A DNA stretch of 64,000 nucleotides from Candidatus Gastranaerophilales bacterium (GTDB lineage: Bacteria; Cyanobacteriota; Vampirovibrionia; Gastranaerophilales; Gastranaerophilaceae), in NCBI GenBank assembly GCA_947587615.1, contig CANPYC010000009.1, forward strand, positions 1 through 64,000, given 5' to 3'. The translations under genes were made by a program, and so were the position numbers. Below, in pieces: positions 48,868 to 58,184 of this stretch (its first letter is position 1; each line of letters begins with the position of its first letter). The notes under the pieces are model-generated. The model saw nothing but the letters and a program-made list of their open reading frames with translations, did not search any database and was not told the DNA's origin.

Positions 48868-49512
48868 TTAATTATTTTCAAATAAAATTCTGCCTAATCT
48901 AATCATCGTTGCGCCGTTTTCAAGTGCTATTTTATAATCTCTGCTCATTCCCATTGAAAGTTCTTTAAGCTTGTATTCTTCTTTTAAAGCGTTCATTTGA
49001 GAAAAAAGCCTGCTTATTTCGCTTCTGTCATCGCTTAGCGGTGCGATATTCATTAAACCCGCCAACTCGACAGACTTGAGAAGTGAAACTTCTTCGATTA
49101 AATTTTTCAGTTGTGAAGGTGCAATTCCGAATTTTTGCTTTTCAAAAGCATTGTTTACCTGAATTAATATTTTTTGAACAATACCTTTTTTTAAAGCCTC
49201 GTCGTTAATACATTGTGCCAGTTTTAAACTATCTACGGAGTGTATATATTCAAAATTTCCAACAACATATTTGACTTTATTCGTTTGTAAATGTCCAATA
49301 AAATGATATACTGATTGCACTTTCATAGTATCATCCAAATTGTTGATTTTTTTGAGTGCATCCTGCGCCTTATTTTCGGCAAAATCCCTTAATCCTGCCT
49401 CATAAGCTTCTATCATTTTTTCTTTTGTACAGTATTTTGTTACTGCGATTATTCTCGGGTTATATTCGCTTATCCCTTTTGAAATTTTCTCCAGATTTTC
49501 AGCTACGGTCAT
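48868..49512 (-). CDS. YggS-family PLP homeostasis protein
   Basis: A 214-residue PLP-binding protein (PLPBP/YggS). The PLP lysine is in IAVTKYCT (Lys26), followed by FAENKAQDALKKI, YHFIGHLQTNKVKYV, IQVNNAFEKQKFGI, LMNIAP and LSMGMSRDYKIALENGATMIRLGR, all family segments. It buffers pyridoxal phosphate and has no enzymatic reaction. It lies 10 bases before sepF, a pairing typical of Gram-positives and cyanobacteria. Confidence 0.93.
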   Translation of the reverse strand: MTVAENLEKISKGISEYNPRIIAVTKYCTKEKMIEAYEAGLRDFAENKAQDALKKINNLDDTMKVQSVYHFIGHLQTNKVKYVVGNFEYIHSVDSLKLAQCINDEALKKGIVQKILIQVNNAFEKQKFGIAPSQLKNLIEEVSLLKSVELAGLMNIAPLSDDRSEISRLFSQMNALKEEYKLKELSMGMSRDYKIALENGATMIRLGRILFENN

Positions 49513-49761
49513 TTAAAAGTATTAAATACTCCCCTTTTTTTTTTATTAGAGCCACCGCTCTTATTTAATTATAGATGATAGTTTTTGAGTTGCAAAAAAT
49601 TAATTTTAAATATTTCATTTAATTTTATAAAACATGCTCAAATCATGTCCTGATACATGTTTTGACATGATGAGCTTTATGTAATATTTCTTAATATGTT
49701 TAACATTAGCGTAACAATTGGCATGCCTTTTGTTATACTTATATTAAAAGGATAAAATGAT

Positions 49762-50241
49762 ATGGAAAAAAACAATAATTCGGTTTTGGACTGGGATAAT
49801 TACTTTTTGGAAATTGCCCGCACGGTATCCAAACGCTCAAATTGTTTAAGAGCACAAGTCGGCGCTGTAATTGTCGGTGCTGATAAAAAAATTAAAGCAA
49901 CCGGTTATAACGGTGTTCCTTCAAAAGTTGTTTCCTGTATGGAGCTTGGCGAGTGCTATCGAATTAAAAATAATATTCAATCGGGTACTCGTTATGAAAC
50001 ATGCAGAAGTATTCACGCAGAACAAAACGCAATAATTCAAGCGGGGCAAGACAGATGTCAGGGTGCTTCAATGTATATCTTTGGGCATAATTTTATCTGT
50101 ATTTTATGCAAAAGATTTATTGTTCAATCGGGAATAGAAACAATCTATTTAAAGAAGGATGATAACAGCCCCATGGAAAAACTAAGCTCAACGCAGCTAA
50201 GGGATGAACTGTCGGGCGATATTTTAATTAGTCTTAAATAG
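49762..50241 (+). CDS. Deoxycytidylate deaminase-type protein (ComEB family)
   Basis: A 159-residue zinc deaminase. HAEQNAI holds the catalytic Glu and a zinc His, and CILC supplies the two zinc Cys residues; SNCLRAQVGAVIV and GYNGVPSKVVSC complete the family pattern. It most likely converts dCMP to dUMP for dTMP synthesis, although cytidine or other deaminase activity cannot be excluded. The usual PCxxC has Ile in place of Pro (ICILC). AAAGGA lies upstream of the ATG. Confidence 0.85.
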   Translation: MEKNNNSVLDWDNYFLEIARTVSKRSNCLRAQVGAVIVGADKKIKATGYNGVPSKVVSCMELGECYRIKNNIQSGTRYETCRSIHAEQNAIIQAGQDRCQGASMYIFGHNFICILCKRFIVQSGIETIYLKKDDNSPMEKLSSTQLRDELSGDILISLK

Positions 50242-50284
50242 AGTCTTTTGTATATGGTTTTTTAGAAGGTATAGTTTTAAAATA

Positions 50285-51052
50285 ATGTTTATGAAGAAAA
50301 TAATTATCTCGGCAATCGTTGTAACAACTTTGATTTTGGCTTTTAATCAAAAAAGCAACACTCAACCGAATTACAGTTATAAAGTTTATACACCCGATAA
50401 TATTGAAGGTGTAGCTAAAAATGTTGTCTCGGCACAAAAAGATTCTCAAATTCTTTTTATTGTTGATTTTTCAAATTCAATGAATGAAACGATAGGAAAT
50501 CAAACAAAAGTTGATATGGCAAGAGCTACACTGGCGGAGATTTTACCGAAAATTCCCCAAAACGTTAAAACAGGTCTTAGAGTTTACGGTCATCGGGCAG
50601 GGTTTACCTATTTACAAGGCTGTCAGGCTTCAACCTTAACGGTTCCTTTGGCGCAAAACAATGCTCAAGCAATTATGGGAAGCTTGTATGCTACGCATGC
50701 AACGGGTTGGACGCCTATAACATATTCTCTTAAGCAGGCTGTTAATAACGATTTAGCCTCGGTAACCGGTAAAAAACATATTATTCTTCTGACGGATGGC
50801 GGGGAGAATTGCGACGAAAGCCCTTGTACTTATGTAATCAACCTTATGAAAACAAGAGATGACATTGTAATTGATGTCATTGCTTTTGATGTTCATGATA
50901 TTGAAGCAAATAATCAGCTTAAATGCACCGCTTTAATGACATCGGGCAAGTTTTTAAGCGCTGATTCAATGGAGGATTTATCAAAATCTTTGTTTGAAAC
51001 GGTCGGAATTAATAAGGATGTCAGGGGAAGTATAAAAATTCCTCAACAGTAA
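50285..51052 (+). CDS. Secreted von Willebrand factor A domain protein
   Basis: A 255-residue protein with an N-terminal hydrophobic signal or anchor (KKIIISAIVVTTLILAF), then a VWA domain with a complete MIDAS metal site: DFSNS (Asp61, Ser63, Ser65), Thr143 in GWTP and Asp171 in LTDGGEN. It thus binds Mg2+ and a protein ligand outside the cytoplasm. Two Cys pairs (GCQAS, NCDESPC) suggest disulfides. Partner unknown. It is 43 bases downstream of the deaminase, probably co-transcribed. Confidence 0.78.
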   Translation: MFMKKIIISAIVVTTLILAFNQKSNTQPNYSYKVYTPDNIEGVAKNVVSAQKDSQILFIVDFSNSMNETIGNQTKVDMARATLAEILPKIPQNVKTGLRVYGHRAGFTYLQGCQASTLTVPLAQNNAQAIMGSLYATHATGWTPITYSLKQAVNNDLASVTGKKHIILLTDGGENCDESPCTYVINLMKTRDDIVIDVIAFDVHDIEANNQLKCTALMTSGKFLSADSMEDLSKSLFETVGINKDVRGSIKIPQQ

Positions 51053-51205
51053 CTTTTTTAGCTGATATTATCTTAAATATTTTCTTAAATTAAGTTGTGT
51101 AAAAATGTAAATTTAAATTATACAATATATCTTATTTTTGGCTTGTTTATATTACAATAAAGTAGGATGTGTCATTCCCGTTAGCAGTAACAAAAAGGAA
51201 ATAAG

Positions 51206-52579
51206 ATGTACAATGTTGCAATAGTTGGCGGCGGCCCTGCCGGTATTTTTACGGCATTAGAACTTACAAAACTCAAACCCGAGTGGAAAGTATTACTGAT
51301 TGAAAAAGGTTCAAGGATAGAAAAAAGAAAATGCCTTATAAGAGAAGGCATGAAGCAGTGTCCAACCTGCAAAACCTGCGGTTTGTTATGCGGTTGGGGA
51401 GGTGCAGGCGCTTTTTCAGACGGCAAATTAACTTTGACTCCCGAAGTCGGCGGGCATTTGGTTGATTATATGCCTTATGGTGATGTTGAAAATTTAATTG
51501 AATATTGTGATAACATTTATCTTGAACATGGTGCTACTAAAACAGTATTTGGCACAAACAAAGCGGATTTTTCGGATATTGAACATGCTGCAACTTTAGC
51601 TGAGCTTAAACTTGTTCATTCTCCCGTTCGACATTTGGGAACGGAAAAATCTTTGGCTGTTTTAAAATCTATGCAGGATTATTTAGAGAGCAGAATTGAT
51701 ATAATTAATAATGAACAGGTTGAAGAGCTGATAATTCAAGATAATGTAATTAAAGGCTTTACAACAAACAAAGGAAGTGAATATTTTGCCAACTATGTTG
51801 TTGTGGCACCCGGAAGAGAAGGGGCGGATTGGCTTTCTCATCAATTCTTGAAGCATAAAATTGAAATGGTTAATAACGCTGTTGACGTTGGTGTCAGAGT
51901 TGAATTGCCTGCTGCCGTTATGGAGCCTATAACCTCCCGTCTTTATGAGTCAAAATTAATCTATCATGCGCCGACGTTCGGTGATGAAGTTAGAACATTC
52001 TGCATGAACCCTAACGGCGAAGTTGTAAATGAAAACTATAACGGAATTTCAACCGTTAACGGGCATTCTTACGCCGATAAGAAAACGGCAAATACAAACT
52101 TTGCTCTTTTGGTTTCAAAAAAATTCACAGAGCCTTTCCATGAACCTATTAAATACGGTCAGCATATTGCTTCTTTGGCAAATATGCTCTCGGGCGGTAT
52201 TTTGGTTCAGCGCTTTGGCGATTTATTGGACGGCAGGCGCTCTACTCCTCAAAGAATTAAAGAATCCATTATTCAACCGACGCTTGAATGCGCAACTCCC
52301 GGGGATTTGAGCCTTGTTTTGCCGTACAGACAGCTTTTAAGTATAATTGAAATGCTCTATGCTCTTGATAAAATAGCGCCGGGTGTTGCTTCAAGATACA
52401 CTCTTTTATATGGAATCGAAGTTAAATTCTATTCGGCAAGAGTATTAATTTCAAACGAGCTTGAAACACTGGGAGTAAAAAATCTGTTTGCAATCGGCGA
52501 TGGCGCAGGGGTTACAAGAGGTTTAATGCAAGCAAGTGCTTCAGGGGTGCATGCTGCAAGAGTGATAGCAAAAAGATAA
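51206..52579 (+). CDS. NAD(P)/FAD-dependent oxidoreductase
   Basis: A 457-residue flavoprotein. The FAD dinucleotide motif is VAIVGGGPAGIFTALEL at the N-terminus, with LLIEKG ending the second strand and LFAIGDGAGVTRGLMQASA at the C-terminus. A CPTCKTCGLLCGWGGAGAFS segment precedes the substrate part; its Cys cluster is typical of a group of FAD-dependent dehydrogenases related to geranylgeranyl reductase or HI0933. Its reaction is not known. A ribosome site AAAGGA lies just upstream, and a terminator follows. Confidence 0.8.
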   Translation: MYNVAIVGGGPAGIFTALELTKLKPEWKVLLIEKGSRIEKRKCLIREGMKQCPTCKTCGLLCGWGGAGAFSDGKLTLTPEVGGHLVDYMPYGDVENLIEYCDNIYLEHGATKTVFGTNKADFSDIEHAATLAELKLVHSPVRHLGTEKSLAVLKSMQDYLESRIDIINNEQVEELIIQDNVIKGFTTNKGSEYFANYVVVAPGREGADWLSHQFLKHKIEMVNNAVDVGVRVELPAAVMEPITSRLYESKLIYHAPTFGDEVRTFCMNPNGEVVNENYNGISTVNGHSYADKKTANTNFALLVSKKFTEPFHEPIKYGQHIASLANMLSGGILVQRFGDLLDGRRSTPQRIKESIIQPTLECATPGDLSLVLPYRQLLSIIEMLYALDKIAPGVASRYTLLYGIEVKFYSARVLISNELETLGVKNLFAIGDGAGVTRGLMQASASGVHAARVIAKR

Positions 52580-52614
52580 AAGTAATACGCTCTATATGTA
52601 TATAAATAAAAATT

Positions 52615-52629
52615 CCGCACTTTGTGCGG
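52615..52629 (+). terminator. Rho-independent terminator after FAD oxidoreductase
   Basis: CCGCAC (52615-52620) pairs with GTGCGG (52624-52629) around a TTT loop, followed by TTTTTTATTTT. A classical compact intrinsic terminator for the plus strand; the A-rich upstream flank extends the stem. Confidence 0.85.
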
Positions 52630-52729
52630 TTTTTTATTTTCCTTTGTTTAATTTTTTAGTGTCGTTTTCTGCTTTTCCACTTTGCAGATTTTATAGCATA
52701 AAATAAGGGGGGATTGTATTATATTCTTT

Positions 52730-52906
52730 TTATCTGTTAATCCTAAAATTAATCATTGCTTTATGATTAACAGCAATTAACTCCATTGAATTCCAAAATT
52801 TATTAGGATCTATTGAAGATTGATTATTGTCTAAGTTAACGGTTACTCTGGATGAATAAAGTTCAGCTAATTTTTCATCGAAGTTATCAGCAATCTGTAA
52901 TTTCAT
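52730..52906 (-). CDS. Small unknown protein, 58 residues
   Basis: A short frame starting MKLQIADNFDEKLAELYSSR and ending INFRINR. It has AAAGGA nine bases upstream of the ATG. No domain is recognised and its composition is ordinary (Asn, Lys, Leu-rich). It occupies an otherwise empty stretch between a terminator and tRNA-Lys. Codon use looks like real coding sequence, but there is no independent support. Confidence 0.45.
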   Translation of the reverse strand: MKLQIADNFDEKLAELYSSRVTVNLDNNQSSIDPNKFWNSMELIAVNHKAMINFRINR

Positions 52907-53120
52907 CTTTATTATCCTTTATCATAACTCTTACATATATATAAAGTATATATCGAATACATAATTTCAATTTTAATTTATTTTGTTACAAAACTTAATA
53001 TTATATTGATTAATTTTAAAAATAGCTGTAATTTAAACAAAAATCATCAGCGTTTAACTGAAAAATAAATTAATCAGTCGTTTTATAAATGTTAATATTT
53101 TAACAATTGTAAAAAAAGGT

Positions 53121-53149
53121 TTGACGAAAAATTTTGTTCTTGTTATATT
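53121..53149 (+). promoter_or_regulatory. Sigma-70-type promoter of tRNA-Lys
   Basis: TTGACG (53121-53126), exact 17-base spacer, TATATT (53144-53149). It is about 40 bases upstream of the tRNA gene and matches the consensus well on both boxes, the best in the window. Confidence 0.8.
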
Positions 53150-53188
53150 AATAAAGCAGTTTAATTACTGTTAAATAAAATTAAATTT

Positions 53189-53261
53189 GCGTCTGTAGCT
53201 CAGCAGGTAGAGCACTCCCCTTTTAAGGGATAGGTCACGCGTTCGAATCGCGTCAGACGCA
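53189..53261 (+). tRNA. tRNA-Lys (anticodon UUU)
   Basis: A 73-base cloverleaf: acceptor GCGTCTG with CAGACGC, D arm GCTC...GAGC, anticodon loop CTTTTAA (UUU), variable AGGTC, T arm ACGCG-TTCGAAT-CGCGT and discriminator A. The CCA end is not encoded. The base pair closing the anticodon stem (C27 with U43) is mismatched. It reads AAA/AAG lysine codons. Confidence 0.95.
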
Positions 53262-53514
53262 AATTTTTTATTGCTTTATTTGTTTGCGGATAATTTGTGC
53301 GGCTTTAGTAATTATATTGAGCTTTTTGTTATGTTATAAAAGGCAAAATAGCAAAATATGTTTTATAAAACCATATATATTGATGTTTGTTATTTGGCAA
53401 ACGGTTGTAAAATATTTTAAGAGAATTTTTAAATTTTTTTAAAATTTCTTTATAAAAATTAAAGTATTTTAAAATTATGTCGTTAACCATGGCAAAACGA
53501 GGAGAGCATAGAAA

Positions 53515-54621
53515 ATGCCGAGTAATGTTAAAAATGATTTTTTCTTGAATAGTGTTGGTGATTTAATTAGTGCAGCGAGTGTAAATCAGGAACATACAAT
53601 TTTAATTGTTGATGATGAAGTAAATAATTTACAATTATTAAAAAGAACTTTTAGAAATAAATATAAAATTTTAACTGCTTCAAACGGTTTAGAAGGTCTG
53701 GAAATTTTAAAAAGAAATTTAAACGATGTTTCTTTAATTGTTTCCGACCATAAAATGCCTATAATGGAAGGAACGAAGTTTTTAGAGGAGGCAAATTTAA
53801 TTGCTCCCGATGTTATAAAAATTCTTCTTACGGGCTTTTCTGACATTGAAATTATAACGGATGCAATTAACAAATGTAATTTATTTCAATATGTCCTAAA
53901 ACCTTTTAACCCTGATGAACTGTTGGAAGCTGTCAGAAACGGTTTGGATAAGTTTGACCTCGTGAGCTCAAAATCGTTAATTTTAAAAGACTTAAAGGAA
54001 TTGTTTTACAAAACAATTAAATCAATTGCGTCGGCACTTGACGCAAAAGACCCTTATACGCACGGACATTCCATGAGAGTTACTTTATATTCTATTATAC
54101 TTGCTAAGGAATTGGGAGTACCTCAAGATAAACTTGAATTAATTGAAACATCGGGTTTGTTGCATGATATCGGTAAAATTGCTATTCCGCAAGCTATTCT
54201 TTGCAAGCCCGGAAAATTGGACGATAATGAATTTGTTGTAATGAAATCTCACCCTTCAAGTTCTGAGCGCTTAATTTCAAGTATAGAAAAATTACACGAC
54301 GTTTCCCCCGGTGTTAAACACCACCACGAAAGATGGGACGGCAGAGGCTATCCTGACAGATTAGCAGGTGAGGATATCCCCTTTACCGCAAGAATTATTG
54401 CAATTGCAGATACTTATGACGCTATGACCTCTACACGTTCATATAGAAAAGCGCTTGATCATGAAGTTGCAATAGCGGAAATTGAAAAATGCGCAGGCTC
54501 TCAATTTGATCCTGCTTTGGCTCAAAAATTTGTTGAAATTCAAGATATAATAAAAGCCGCTAAAGAAAACCCTGAAGAATATTATATGAAGTATTCAACT
54601 TTGTATAAAGAAATTAACTAG
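53515..54621 (+). CDS. Response regulator with HD-GYP c-di-GMP phosphodiesterase domain
   Basis: A 368-residue RpfG-like protein. The receiver domain (about 28-145) has VDDE, phosphoacceptor Asp78 (VSDHKMP), LTGF and YVLKPF. The HD-GYP domain (about 165-345) has HDIGKIAIP (His217-Asp218), HHERWDGRGYP (Gly278-Tyr279-Pro280) and ADTYDAM. It should degrade cyclic di-GMP when phosphorylated, opposing the GGDEF protein encoded at 26.3 kb. No kinase is adjacent. Together they point to c-di-GMP control, probably of motility or surface. A GAGGAG site precedes the ATG. Confidence 0.93.
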   Translation: MPSNVKNDFFLNSVGDLISAASVNQEHTILIVDDEVNNLQLLKRTFRNKYKILTASNGLEGLEILKRNLNDVSLIVSDHKMPIMEGTKFLEEANLIAPDVIKILLTGFSDIEIITDAINKCNLFQYVLKPFNPDELLEAVRNGLDKFDLVSSKSLILKDLKELFYKTIKSIASALDAKDPYTHGHSMRVTLYSIILAKELGVPQDKLELIETSGLLHDIGKIAIPQAILCKPGKLDDNEFVVMKSHPSSSERLISSIEKLHDVSPGVKHHHERWDGRGYPDRLAGEDIPFTARIIAIADTYDAMTSTRSYRKALDHEVAIAEIEKCAGSQFDPALAQKFVEIQDIIKAAKENPEEYYMKYSTLYKEIN

Positions 54622-54647
54622 CTTATAAAACTAAAACTATCTATATT

Positions 54648-54682
54648 AATTAAGCATTTTAGATTGTTATTAATGCTTAATT
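54648..54682. terminator. Hairpin between convergent HD-GYP and comEC genes
   Basis: AATTAAGCATT (54648-54658) and AATGCTTAATT (54672-54682) form a perfect 11-base-pair stem with a 13-base loop, followed by TTTATT on the plus strand. It lies between the two stop codons and abuts the comEC stop. Confidence 0.65.
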
Positions 54683-57247
54683 TTATTGGCGCTCTTTTTT
54701 TAAAAATTCTTCAAAATATTTACTTTTGTCAAATTCTTTGATTTTATTGTTTTTAAATTTTACCTTCTTTAGCTTTGAATTGGTTTTGTCAAAATAATAG
54801 ATGTTCATTTTATTGTTATTTAGAATAATTTTTGTAAAACCATAGTTTTTTGATGAAATTGTTTTAATATTTTTCTCATCTAAAAGAGAAATTGTTTTCG
54901 GGTAAGGATGATTAAATTTGTTAACACCTGTTGAAATCAAAGCAATTTCAGGTTTAATTCTCTCCAGCATATCAAAATCTACTGAATTAATTGCGCCATG
55001 ATGACCTGCTTTTAAAATATTGATTTTATCGGGCAGATTGTCTTTTATTTGATTAAAAGCTTCAGTACCTGCGTCTGCCATAAATAAGATATTTTTATTC
55101 TTATAAGTTAAAAGAGTGATTATTGATGTTTCATTATCAACCCTGTCTTTATTTGAATCTTCAAAAGCTGCCTTAAAAGTTTTAATTGTTAAATCTTTTT
55201 CGGAATATATTATCTTATTATTGCGCGCAATTTTATAATTTAATTTGTTTTCTTTTAAAAAGTTAAGAATTGAGCTTGATAATAATGATTTTGCTTCGTC
55301 TTTTTGAATATAGACCGTCTCAACCTTTTCATTTTGCAATATATCAAGACTTCCGCCGCAGTGGTCGGAGTCAAAATGTGTTATAATGAGCGCTTTAAGA
55401 GAATTTATTTTTTCATTTTTTAAAAATTTATTTATGATAATTTCTCCGCTTGAAATTCCTCTGAAAGATTTTTTGCCCGTATCAATAAGAATATATTTGT
55501 TCTTTGGGGTTTTAATCAGAAAACTGTCTGCGTTTCCAACGTCAAACATCATAATTTCAAGATTTTTATTAAATAAAAAATTAAAATTAACAAAGCTTAA
55601 AAGAAAAACAGCAAAACAAGATAACATTATCAAAATATGTTTTTTATTTTTAAAATTATATTTTAAATTTAGAATAAATCCTAAAACAAAAATCCAATAA
55701 ATAAAAATTTGAAAAATATTCAATCCAAAAGAGCTTAAATGGGAAATTTTAAAAGAAGAGAAAAATTCTCCGATTTTTATTAAAAGAGACAATAAAGGAT
55801 TAGCCAAACAATCAAAAAATTTTATTACAAAATCGCTTAAATTTGGAATAAGAGCAATAATTGAACCTATGAAACCGATGAAGCTAAGTATTCCGATAAA
55901 AGGAACAACGGCAATATTTGCAAATATGCTCAAAGGGTTAAGAGTGTTGAAATAGTGCATTTGTAGAGGTATTACCCAAATTTGAGCAACCAAAGGAACG
56001 CTCAATATCCCCGCAAGACTTTTAGGCGAGAGCAAAAAGAAGAAATATTTTTGAAAGCGGGTTAATTTTTTATACTTTCTTTTAAAATTGTCGTCTGATT
56101 TTTCAAATTTTGAAATAATTGTATTACAACACAAAACAAGACCGATTGTTACGACAAAAGAAAGCTCAAAGCCGATATCGAAAATCATTTTCGGACTGAC
56201 AATAAGAATTAAAAACGCAACAAAACAAACAAGAGCGAAAGAGTCTGTATCTCTGTTTATCAATTTCCCAAAAAGAACAAATAAAAGCATTAAGCCCGCT
56301 CTTAAAATTGAAGGCGGAAAGCCCGTCATAAAAGTATAAAGTATGACAAATATTGCACCGATTAAAATTGAAGGTTGATAAGGCAGTTTAAAGATGTTTG
56401 ATATCCACCACCAAATTCCAAAAATTAAAGCGACATTTAAACCGCTTGCAGCGAGAAGATGTAATAAACCTGAATTTTTAAAACTTTCTTTAATATTTTC
56501 ATCGGGACTTATTGTTTCGCTTCCAAATACAATCCCTCCAAGTATTTCAAGTTTTGGCGATTTGATATTTTTTGAATGTTTTTCTATAATTTTTATTCTC
56601 ATTAATTCAAATTGCTTTAAGATATAATAAAATTTATCGTTTAATGATGATGATAAAAATTTAACTTCTTTTGTCTTTTTAAAAGTCGAATTATCCCCAT
56701 ATAAAATATTATAAGTATCGTTATTTGAAAGATACTTTTTGTAGTCGAACTGGTGCGGGTTTGAAGCAGGATAGGGCGGTCTTAGCTTTCCTTTAATATA
56801 GAAGCTGTCCCCTATGATTATATTATTCAAAAGTTTTTCATCTAAATCCAGATAAATTAATACTTTGGAGTTTAAATCTTCCCAAAATCTTTCGTCAATT
56901 TTAAGTCTTGAAACGTTTGCGTAAAATCTTATTCTTTTGTTTGTCTTTGAAATATCTTTAGAAGAAACTATTTGTCCGTATATTTCAGCTTCATCATTTT
57001 TTATTCCTTCAATGAAATTATCATGGGCTAAAAAATTTACTCTTAATAATCCGAACAAAAAGAAAAAACACAAAATAAGCACTCTTTTATAAGGGTAGTT
57101 AAAAATTAATATTAAAAAACTTAAAAACAAAAATGCAATAATTATGCCGACAATTTCTAAATGGCAAAGTGCAACTACAACTGCGCTTATGTAGAAAATC
57201 GACAGCAATACGCTAAAGAGCTTATATTCGGTGATGTCTAAATTCAT
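54683..57247 (-). CDS. comEC: DNA uptake channel ComEC/Rec2
   Basis: An 854-residue multi-domain protein: N-terminal helices, an OB-like periplasmic segment (YGQIVSSKDISKTNKRIRFYA), the competence helix domain (LHLLAASGLNVALIFGIWWW; FPPSILRAGLML) and a C-terminal metallo-beta-lactamase-like domain with ITHFDSDHCGG and GHHGAINSVD. ComEC translocates single-stranded DNA into the cytoplasm in transformation. ATG 57247 is chosen since the TTG at 57259 overlaps ftsY further. The gene follows ftsY with the ATG within the last bases of that gene region. Other com genes are not in the window. Confidence 0.9.
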   Translation of the reverse strand: MNLDITEYKLFSVLLSIFYISAVVVALCHLEIVGIIIAFLFLSFLILIFNYPYKRVLILCFFFLFGLLRVNFLAHDNFIEGIKNDEAEIYGQIVSSKDISKTNKRIRFYANVSRLKIDERFWEDLNSKVLIYLDLDEKLLNNIIIGDSFYIKGKLRPPYPASNPHQFDYKKYLSNNDTYNILYGDNSTFKKTKEVKFLSSSLNDKFYYILKQFELMRIKIIEKHSKNIKSPKLEILGGIVFGSETISPDENIKESFKNSGLLHLLAASGLNVALIFGIWWWISNIFKLPYQPSILIGAIFVILYTFMTGFPPSILRAGLMLLFVLFGKLINRDTDSFALVCFVAFLILIVSPKMIFDIGFELSFVVTIGLVLCCNTIISKFEKSDDNFKRKYKKLTRFQKYFFFLLSPKSLAGILSVPLVAQIWVIPLQMHYFNTLNPLSIFANIAVVPFIGILSFIGFIGSIIALIPNLSDFVIKFFDCLANPLLSLLIKIGEFFSSFKISHLSSFGLNIFQIFIYWIFVLGFILNLKYNFKNKKHILIMLSCFAVFLLSFVNFNFLFNKNLEIMMFDVGNADSFLIKTPKNKYILIDTGKKSFRGISSGEIIINKFLKNEKINSLKALIITHFDSDHCGGSLDILQNEKVETVYIQKDEAKSLLSSSILNFLKENKLNYKIARNNKIIYSEKDLTIKTFKAAFEDSNKDRVDNETSIITLLTYKNKNILFMADAGTEAFNQIKDNLPDKINILKAGHHGAINSVDFDMLERIKPEIALISTGVNKFNHPYPKTISLLDEKNIKTISSKNYGFTKIILNNNKMNIYYFDKTNSKLKKVKFKNNKIKEFDKSKYFEEFLKKERQ

Positions 57248-57251
57248 TGTG

Positions 57252-58184
57252 TTATTCAAAGAGGGCGTTTACGAAATCGTATTTATTAAATTGTGCAATA
57301 TCTTCTATACCTTCTCCGATACCGATTAATTTTGTCGGAATTTTTAAATTTTTCGCAATTGAAAAAATAATTCCGCCTTTAGAGCTGCCATCAAGCTTTG
57401 TAATTGCAATTGAAGTAATATCAACCGCTTCATTAAATACCATTGCTTGATTTAAGCCGTTTTGTCCTTGTGTTCCATCCAGCACAAGAATTGTTTCAAG
57501 ATTATTGTTTTCAAGTTTTTTATTAATAACGTTTTTAATTTTTTTAAGTTCTTCAATTAAATTAAATTTATTCTGTAATCTGCCTGCGCTATCTATTATA
57601 ACAACGCTGTAGTTTTCCGCCTTTGCTTTATCCAGTGCCCGATAAGCCAAAGAGGCGCTATCTGCCTTGTCTTCTCTTAATATATCAACCTGCGCTCTTT
57701 TTGACCAAACTTCAAGCTGTTCTTCGGCTGCTGCTCTAAAAGTATCACCTGCAACAAGCAAAACTTTATTGCCTTCTTTTTTAAATTTGTTTGCAAGTTT
57801 TCCGATTAACGTTGTTTTTCCTGCGCCGTTTACACCCACAACAAAATAAACATTAATTTTATCTTTGTCATACTTTAACTCTTGCGGTTTTTCAAGGTCT
57901 AGGATGTTTGCAAATTCATTTTTAAGGAAATTTTTAAGCTCTGAAGATTTGATTTTTTGTTCTTTAATTTTTTGGGCAATTTCAACCGATAAATCAACTC
58001 CTAAATCTGCCCTGATTAAGGTTGATTCTATATCTTCAAGTTCAAGCTCGTTTATTGTTTCGCTTTTAACACTGTTTAAAACATTTTCCACAAGAGAATT
58101 TGCGGTTTTAGAAAGAATGTTTTTTAAAAAACCGCCCTGTTGCTTGGTGTCATTATTTTCTTTTTTTTTGAAAAAATTAAACAT
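57252..58184 (-). CDS. ftsY: Signal recognition particle receptor FtsY
   Basis: A 310-residue SRP GTPase. It lacks the long acidic A domain and starts with a short basic segment MFNFFKKKEN. The N domain is followed by the G domain: GVNGAGKTTLIGKLA (G1), DTFRAAAEEQLEVW (G2), DSAGRLQNK (G3) and ITKLDGSSKGG (G4/G5 region). It docks ribosome-SRP complexes at the membrane. The ATG overlaps the nusB stop by eight bases; an upstream TTG is possible. Confidence 0.95.
   Translation of the reverse strand: MFNFFKKKENNDTKQQGGFLKNILSKTANSLVENVLNSVKSETINELELEDIESTLIRADLGVDLSVEIAQKIKEQKIKSSELKNFLKNEFANILDLEKPQELKYDKDKINVYFVVGVNGAGKTTLIGKLANKFKKEGNKVLLVAGDTFRAAAEEQLEVWSKRAQVDILREDKADSASLAYRALDKAKAENYSVVIIDSAGRLQNKFNLIEELKKIKNVINKKLENNNLETILVLDGTQGQNGLNQAMVFNEAVDITSIAITKLDGSSKGGIIFSIAKNLKIPTKLIGIGEGIEDIAQFNKYDFVNALFE

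Noticed and set aside
49535-49544. T10 run upstream of the YggS gene
   Set aside because: A/T runs of this length are expected in such AT-rich DNA; it is outside coding sequence and far from a functional site.
52707-52712. G6 run
   Set aside because: Shorter than the sialylation-locus tracts and not at a coding or start-site junction.
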